Source: Lineus longissimus
Lineage: Eukaryota > Nemertea > Pilidiophora > Heteronemertea > Lineidae
NCBI RefSeq assembly: GCF_910592395.1
Contig: NC_088312.1
Coordinates: 19,103,292-19,167,291, forward strand
DNA length: 64,000 nt
Direction of reading: 5' to 3'
Within the stretch, counting starts at the first letter, position 1. Each line of letters opens with the position of its first letter. Below are positions 59,001 through 64,000 of the stretch, in pieces. The notes under the pieces are model-generated. The model was given only the letters and a program-made list of their open reading frames with translations. It was not told the origin of the DNA and did no database searches. A program made the position numbers and the translations under genes.

Positions 59001-62000
59001 CAGTAGTCTAAGAGGAGATTCATCGAATAACCTTAAGCTGTTGAATTAAAACTCAGGAGAGTTCTAATATTAAAACCCATTCTTTCATTTGAAGCTTGTC
59101 CTGGCGACTATCAATCATCGTCAAATAAATTTCTAATGAAAATGAAAAAAGGTTGTTGATGAAATTGGCTTATCTAATTCTCCCGGGGTATCTACTGGTT
59201 TAATAAGCGGTTAGAGTGTCAGCGGTATACCCGGGGGGGGGGGGGGGGGGTGGGTAATGTCTGGAATGATATTCAAGTATTTTAATGAAAGGCACTCGCA
59301 GGGGGTAAGAGTGACAGGGAGGCATTTTAATTCCTCGGCGTGAGAGTGAACGCATCAGCGCGAAAATATTGGCACTGATAACACGTATGATTATTTTTCA
59401 CATCTTCGAAGAAAAATTGTGGAGAACAGAAGCAGAGCTGCATGGGGAAGTTTTAAAAGGTAAATTTAAAATTCCATTCGAACCAACATGTTCCGTGCGA
59501 GGAATGTCTGTGAAATATCCGTTAAAGGAAAATATTTGGAAATGGTGTCAGGAATAATGTAGTTAGTTATTGAAAAGGACTGCATTATGTAATGGAGCAG
59601 ACATGGGACAGAACGACTAAATTGCGAACGATGCCTCATCCTACAATTACTAGAAACATATAAATCTCAACACTAACTGAATTGAAATAATGCGTACATG
59701 TACACGAACTTACATACTCTGTCACTAACAGGGACACGAAGAAAACATGAAAATTACTACGTACTTATATCCCATTTCGTCAATGGCTACAGACAAGTGT
59801 CGAGGTTGTGCTGGGCAGGTGTACATGTTACGGTCATCCTCGGGGACGAGGTCGACATCGTGGAAGACGAAACATTGATAGGGCGCCAGTTTCATGGCTT
59901 CCAGGAATCCTATGTTCATGATGCGGGCTTTGTTAAAGGTGTCATGTCCATACTGAAAGTAAGAATGACAATGATTTTTCATGGCTAGGAATTCTTTGTT
60001 CATGATTGCGAAACCAGCCTAAGTAATGTCAGCTGGCCAGATTATGAAAATTCTGCGTACAAACATCAAAGATGACCACCTAATGCGAAAAAAACTAACG
60101 TGATGACGGTCTTCCATTCATTTCACCCGCGATGGTTAATTGAACCAAACGAATAACGTCAACACGTTTCATTTCACATCATTAGATTATGGACACTTTC
60201 GATAAAGGATGGTAAAACCTAGACTACTATTGTCAAGATTTTGTATTGCGTTCGCAAAAAGCGTATTGACGCTCATTACCCAAGACGACAGCCAATCGAT
60301 ATGTCTTTAGAAGGCGTTGTCAACAGCCAAGTACAACCGCTGACATATTTTGAGGTGAATGCTTCAGTCACCTACACTATTGATATAAGAAGTTGAATCA
60401 GATGATAATCTGGATGACTTTCATACATGTACACATATATAAAATCCAGCTGCATGCACCTTAAGGCCAAGGGAATACCGTCCTAAATGCATGTCGAGGC
60501 TTTTTCATTCTTCATTCTTCAAATTCAGCTGCATACACCCAAAGGTCGATGAGGGAATGAAAGTCATAGGATACCGTCCTAATGATTAAAAAAGGACATG
60601 AGGCTTTTTTCCTAAATGTTCTTCATTGGTTGATGGCTATTTTTCCTGGAAAACATTTTACAGTGAGTACCGCGAGTATGAGTCGAACATCCATGCTGGT
60701 TCAATTGGTCACTGCTCCTTCTTTTAAAATGTGGATCGAATTCATGTATCCCCATTCACTGGCTAATCGCCTCATTCACTGGCCTTATTGGAGGGAAATG
60801 GCTTGGAGTTTTTCTTGCGAAGAATCCATATTGGTGACAGCAAAGGTAATTACATATGACGGAGATATTGGACTTTTGACGAGAACGACTCAAAAGACCC
60901 AACGAAATTGAAGTGATATGATAAATGTTTTTGCGGGATCAATTGATATATGGCTTCTTTTGCAGACACTTTTTTTAAATTGGTGTCTTTCACAGGTGTA
61001 CAAGGAGGAGTAGGGATATACTAGAATTCTTGGTCAACATGTATTGCTGTTTTTGATATTCTAAAGTTGACCTGATGTACTGGGTGACACAAAAACGATT
61101 ATATACGACGGTCTTTTGATTTTGAACAACTCTGATATCAATAATACATTCATAAATTTTCGGCCTCATATACAAGATGCTGAAATCAATACTGTCCACT
61201 TAGTTCCATTTCAATATCTGCATAAAGTATCGTTTTTTTGTGTCGCCTGGAAACTTGTGACCATGCTTCTAAAACGCTGTCAACCGCATGTCATTTGTTT
61301 CCTATTGTCATAGTCTTATGTTGTCAACCGCATGTCATTTGTTTCCTATTGTCATAGTCTTATGTTCAACTACATTCACTTGCCTACTACACATCTACAA
61401 AACAACAATTTGCACGACTATGAGTCTAAAATTCCAATTCGCTATCGCTAAAAAGTGCGCTGGGATTCGCCAATACTGTCTGCTGCATCACTTTAAAGAA
61501 AATCCATTCTTGAGAAAATTTCTAAGACAAAAGAAGCAAGCTATTGATTGGAAAAGAGAGCATCTTCATCAAAAGTTGAAGCAGCTAATTTGGAAACTGA
61601 CAGCTGAAGAATGGCCTGAAACCAGCAGCGTGTCGAGTGATGTAATAGTAAGCATGCGATCAATAGCTAAGTCAGAGGCTGGATGGGCTGAATGGCGTAT
61701 GTAATCTGAGAAGGTGGCGCCATTTTAGGATGACAGCCTGCAGTTTTACTTGGGATTGGCTTCATTTGAGATGTTTCATTTGAGACGATGTTCATGTGGT
61801 ACTTCTATCGAAAGATAGTATTCCTGCATTGCAGAACCGATGTCCTGCAGATGATATGCAGCCATTCTTTTGATACTAGAAATAAGATCATGATCCTTCA
61901 ACGATCCTGTAGCTGAGCTGCTACCTCTAAAAATGACTCACTTGCTCTACCACAGATATTATGAAGCTGAGCAACTAACTATTAAATGACTGACCTGTAG

Positions 62001-62973
62001 GCGAGCTGCTGCCTCCATAAATGACTCACCTGTTCTACCACAAAGATCATGTAGCTGAGCTGCTGCCTCCATAAATGACTCACCTGCTCTGCCACAGAGA
62101 TCATGTAGCTGAGCTGCCGCCTCCATAAATGACTCGCCTGTTCTCCCACAGAGATTATGTAGCTGAGCTGCTGCCTCCATAAATGACTCACCTGTTCTAC
62201 CACAAAGATCATGTAGCTGAGCTGCTGCCTCCATAAATGACTCACCTGTTCTACCACAGATATTATGTAGCTGAGCTGCTGCCTCCATAAATGACTTACC
62301 TGTTCTACCACAGGGATTATGTAGCTGAGCTGCTGCCTCCATAAATGACTCACCTGTTCTACCACAGAGGTCATGTAGCTGAGCTGCTGCCTCCATGAAT
62401 GACTCACCTGTTCTGCCACAAAGATTATGTAGCTGAGCTGCTGCCTCTATAAATCACTCACCTGTACTCCCACAGAGATCATGTAGCTGAGCAGCTGCCT
62501 CCATAAATGACTCACCTGTTCTGCCACAGAGATCTTGTAGCTGAGCTGCCGCCTCCATAAGTGACTCGCCTGTTCTCCCACAGAGATTATGTAGCTGAGC
62601 TGCTGCCTCTATAAATGACTCACCTGTTCTACCACAGAGATTATGTAGCTGAGCTGCTGCCTCTATAAATGACTCACCTGTTCTGCCACAAAGATCATGT
62701 CGCTGAGTTGCTGCCTCCATAAATGACTCACCTGTTCTACCACAAAGATCCTGTAATTGAGCTGCTGCCGCTGTAATATTGGATGGAGATGAGACAGAAG
62801 AATGGTCAGATGCTCCATCCTATCCCTGTACGGTACTATCACCGCCACCTTGTGGCGAGCTAAGCAGTTACGGGGTCGGAATGATCCACCTGGACCCAAG
62901 GAGGGATTCTTTAGCACCACTTCCGCCATGGAATTGTTATGTGAATGTCGGAGGTTCGAGAAGACTTTGCCAG
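55946..62973 (-). CDS. Beta-1,4-galactosyltransferase family, three exons (partial)
   Basis: Golgi type II glycosyltransferase, family GT7, adding a UDP-sugar to terminal GlcNAc in beta-1,4 linkage. Exons found: 62973-62732, 59952-59765, 56068-55946. They have consensus splice sites and phases that join cleanly. Family marks in order: N-P-x-L-x-P-G-G, RHKVAVIVPYRDR, HLHPILQRQQLNY, FNKARIMNIGF, FVFHDVDLVPEDD (metal-binding DVD), QPRHLSVAIDEMGY, VGGVLNM, YWGWGAEDDD. Intron positions match vertebrate B4GALT genes as I remember them. The position of bovine Tyr289 is Leu here, a change known to admit UDP-GalNAc, so it may act as a beta4-GalNAc transferase. The cytoplasmic tail, membrane anchor and stem exon (beyond 63 kb or outside the window) and the C-terminal exons were not found. 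Confidence 0.93.
56075..59760. other. Glycosyltransferase intron, 3.7 kb
   Basis: AT-rich intron with a G run of 22 at 57127-57148 and another of 18 at 59233-59250. A 120-codon plus frame at 57508-57870 (MDLDNIPFRYLSQ...) has no recognisable family. No transposon ends identified with confidence. Confidence 0.5.
59765..59952 (-). CDS. Glycosyltransferase exon with DVD motif
   Basis: Acceptor TACTTTCAG/TATGGACATG, donor TATAA/GTACGT, 188 nt, phase 0 in and 2 out. Encodes FNKARIMNIGFLEAM, the FVFHDVDLVPEDD metal-binding segment and QPRHLSVAIDEMGY. Confidence 0.95.
59955..61885. other. Glycosyltransferase intron before the minisatellite
   Basis: Intron sequence between the DVD exon and the minisatellite. 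It holds the 44-bp duplication at 61278 and TTCATTCTTCATTCTTCA-like words near 60507. No other feature recognised. Confidence 0.45.
61278..61365. repeat. 44-bp exact tandem duplication
   Basis: Two identical 44-bp units beginning TGTCAACCGCATGTCATTTG. A 94-residue plus frame follows from 61420 to 61704 (MSLKFQFAIAKK...), with no recognisable family and lying inside an intron of the opposite-strand gene. Confidence 0.85.
61890..62731 (-). repeat. 54-bp minisatellite of exon-end plus splice-donor units
   Basis: Thirteen further units at exact 54-nt spacing follow the true donor (last exonic-type base at 62678, 62624, 62570 and so on to 62030), plus a degenerate one near 61942. In the minus-strand frame each reads QQLSYxIxVVEQ (or CGRTGES in another frame) followed by GTGAGTCATTTATGGAGG, so each carries a copy of the real 5' splice site. 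Two units (62570, 62138) have GCGAGT in place of GTGAGT and one (62300) has GTAAGT. The unit is a multiple of three. Some units have TAG in place of TGG, which closes the frame. Confidence 0.92.
62732..62973 (-). CDS. Glycosyltransferase exon with VIVPYRDR
   Basis: Acceptor TTCTCGTTTCAG/CTGGCAAAG, donor GTAGAACAG/GTGAGTC, 242 nt, phase 1 in and 0 out. Encodes the start of the catalytic domain through RQQLNYRIFVVEQ. The last 36 nt of this exon and the first 18 nt of the intron are the template of the 54-bp minisatellite that follows. Confidence 0.93.
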
Positions 62974-62979
62974 CTGAAA

Positions 62980-64000
62980 CGAGAAGAAGGAAACCACCAT
63001 TAGATTCTGATGTCACAGCTTTGCTGCTTCTCACTGTCAACCACAAAAATCGAGAAAAAGGCATAATCTGCCGTCTTTTTACTTGAGCGTCAGTGAAAAG
63101 TCTGAGATACCTGGGACTTATCCGTGATCTTCTTAAAATGAGAAGCCATCGAGAGCTCGACTGCACAGGGCTATCAGAGCAATAACGGGACTTCTGCTGA
63201 TGAAGCATAATCATTTGAGTAATGAAGCATTCGTAGTGTCAAACTCCTTAGGACGAGTGGTGTGTCATTCTAGAATACTCTCAGTTGATTTATGGGACAA
63301 TCCAACAAAGAAACTCCATTTTTATGCTCAAATAGCCAGTATAAAACCACTGGTGAACACGGTACCCAATCGTTCGACCGCATTTTGTGGAGAATAGGTT
63401 CTGGTAACAACCCATCGTTTGTGATAGGTGAAATTGTGGTGTGATAAGGCTACACTCCTTTAAAATTCGTTCGAGCAAAGATCAGGCGTGTCTATGCCCC
63501 ACGCACTGTGTCGTACGATTGGGCACCGCGACTAACGAAGGATAGATCTCATTTGTAGCTAAAGGCACTTTACTTTCAACAGTTAGCCAGCTCCAATAAA
63601 AAGGAGATGACCAAATGTGTCAATACCCATGAAAGAAAGTCTTGTCATTGTATCACCACGATTGTTTATTTCAACGATTAAAAAAAGATGTTGTATGGAA
63701 TGCAGCTTCACTTACAGTAACCCTAGCCCCTTTCCCAGTCCCCCATACTTGACAATTGTATTGTCAGCCCCTATCGCAGCACCTAACGCCTACATCACTA
63801 ATACTCAATTACAGATATACACACAGCCATATCAACTACAGTAAAACATATCACTTTCAGGCTAAAGGGTAACCAGAATTATTTCAATAATTAGCGTAGA
63901 CGTCTTAGGTAGCTAGAAGATCGATCTCGATATCATCCCAGACTCATGCGTCTTATTGGATAATACCATTTGTTAGGCGTACCGGGAGCAGTTTCTTTTC
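62980..64000. other. Upstream of the glycosyltransferase exon; first exon not seen
   Basis: A membrane-anchor exon with a short cytoplasmic tail and about 20 hydrophobic residues is expected on the minus strand. None of the frames here (62663-63214 continues upstream of the acceptor; 63290-63478) shows such a segment with a good donor, so it probably lies beyond the window. Confidence 0.4.

Noticed and set aside
61959-62720. 145- and 88-codon repeat proteins (MEAAAQLHDLCGRTGES type) from the minisatellite
   Set aside because: These frames are readings through the 54-bp units of intron sequence. The origin of the unit in the exon-donor junction explains them without a repeat protein.
61890-62731. 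CRISPR-like array
   Set aside because: Units are contiguous and nearly identical with no spacers, in a eukaryotic intron.
1-64000. tRNA, rRNA or snRNA genes
   Set aside because: I looked for B-box-like GTTCGAATC words and cloverleaf ends and for conserved snRNA starts and found none that fold; a covariance-model scan would be decisive.

Overview
This window is animal nuclear DNA. It holds spliced genes with GT-AG introns, long AT-rich introns and intergenic stretches, many short inverted-repeat transposons, and no operons or ribosome-binding sites. The gene content (serine hydroxymethyltransferase, a beta-1,4-galactosyltransferase-family enzyme, an 802-residue multi-pass membrane protein), the frequent ACATGTAC-type words and the transposon load fit a marine invertebrate, either a lophotrochozoan or a deuterostome such as an echinoderm or hemichordate. 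I cannot name the species.

Layout. 1-13.8 kb: no confident gene. It holds a PIF/Harbinger-type MITE, hairpins, a decayed non-LTR retrotransposon end, a non-autonomous element carrying a broken Myb/SANT-like reading frame, a TA-flanked mariner-type MITE, and a GC-richer block with opposed reading frames. 13.87-27.94 kb, minus strand: seven coding exons of an SHMT-family enzyme with unusual active-site residues. Its 9.4-kb intron (17237-26668) is packed with transposons, and a decayed partial copy of the lysine-loop exon lies just downstream of the real one. 28-36.8 kb: possible upstream exons and an unrecognised 180-codon frame, then mostly featureless DNA. 37.18-39.6 kb, plus strand: a complete single-coding-exon gene for a seven-pass membrane protein of unknown function. 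40-44 kb: a 583-bp palindromic MITE with a perfect 9-bp target duplication. 44.27-53.70 kb: an almost perfectly homogenised tandem array with a 993-bp period, built from a 444-bp terminal-inverted-repeat module (M) and a 549-bp spacer (S), with one S-S junction that looks like an empty site. 55.9-63 kb, minus strand: three catalytic exons of a beta-1,4-glycosyltransferase. Directly behind the first recognised exon is a 54-bp minisatellite whose unit was made from that exon's own 3' end and splice donor, giving about fourteen donor-like sites in a row.

The three genes show no functional link: folate/one-carbon metabolism in cytosol or mitochondrion, an unknown role at the membrane, and Golgi glycan synthesis. 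The most unusual features are the donor-bearing minisatellite, the M-S array with its empty site, the divergent SHMT with its relic exon, and the leucine at the donor-selecting position of the glycosyltransferase. The first exons of both minus-strand genes and the C-terminal exons of the glycosyltransferase were not found.
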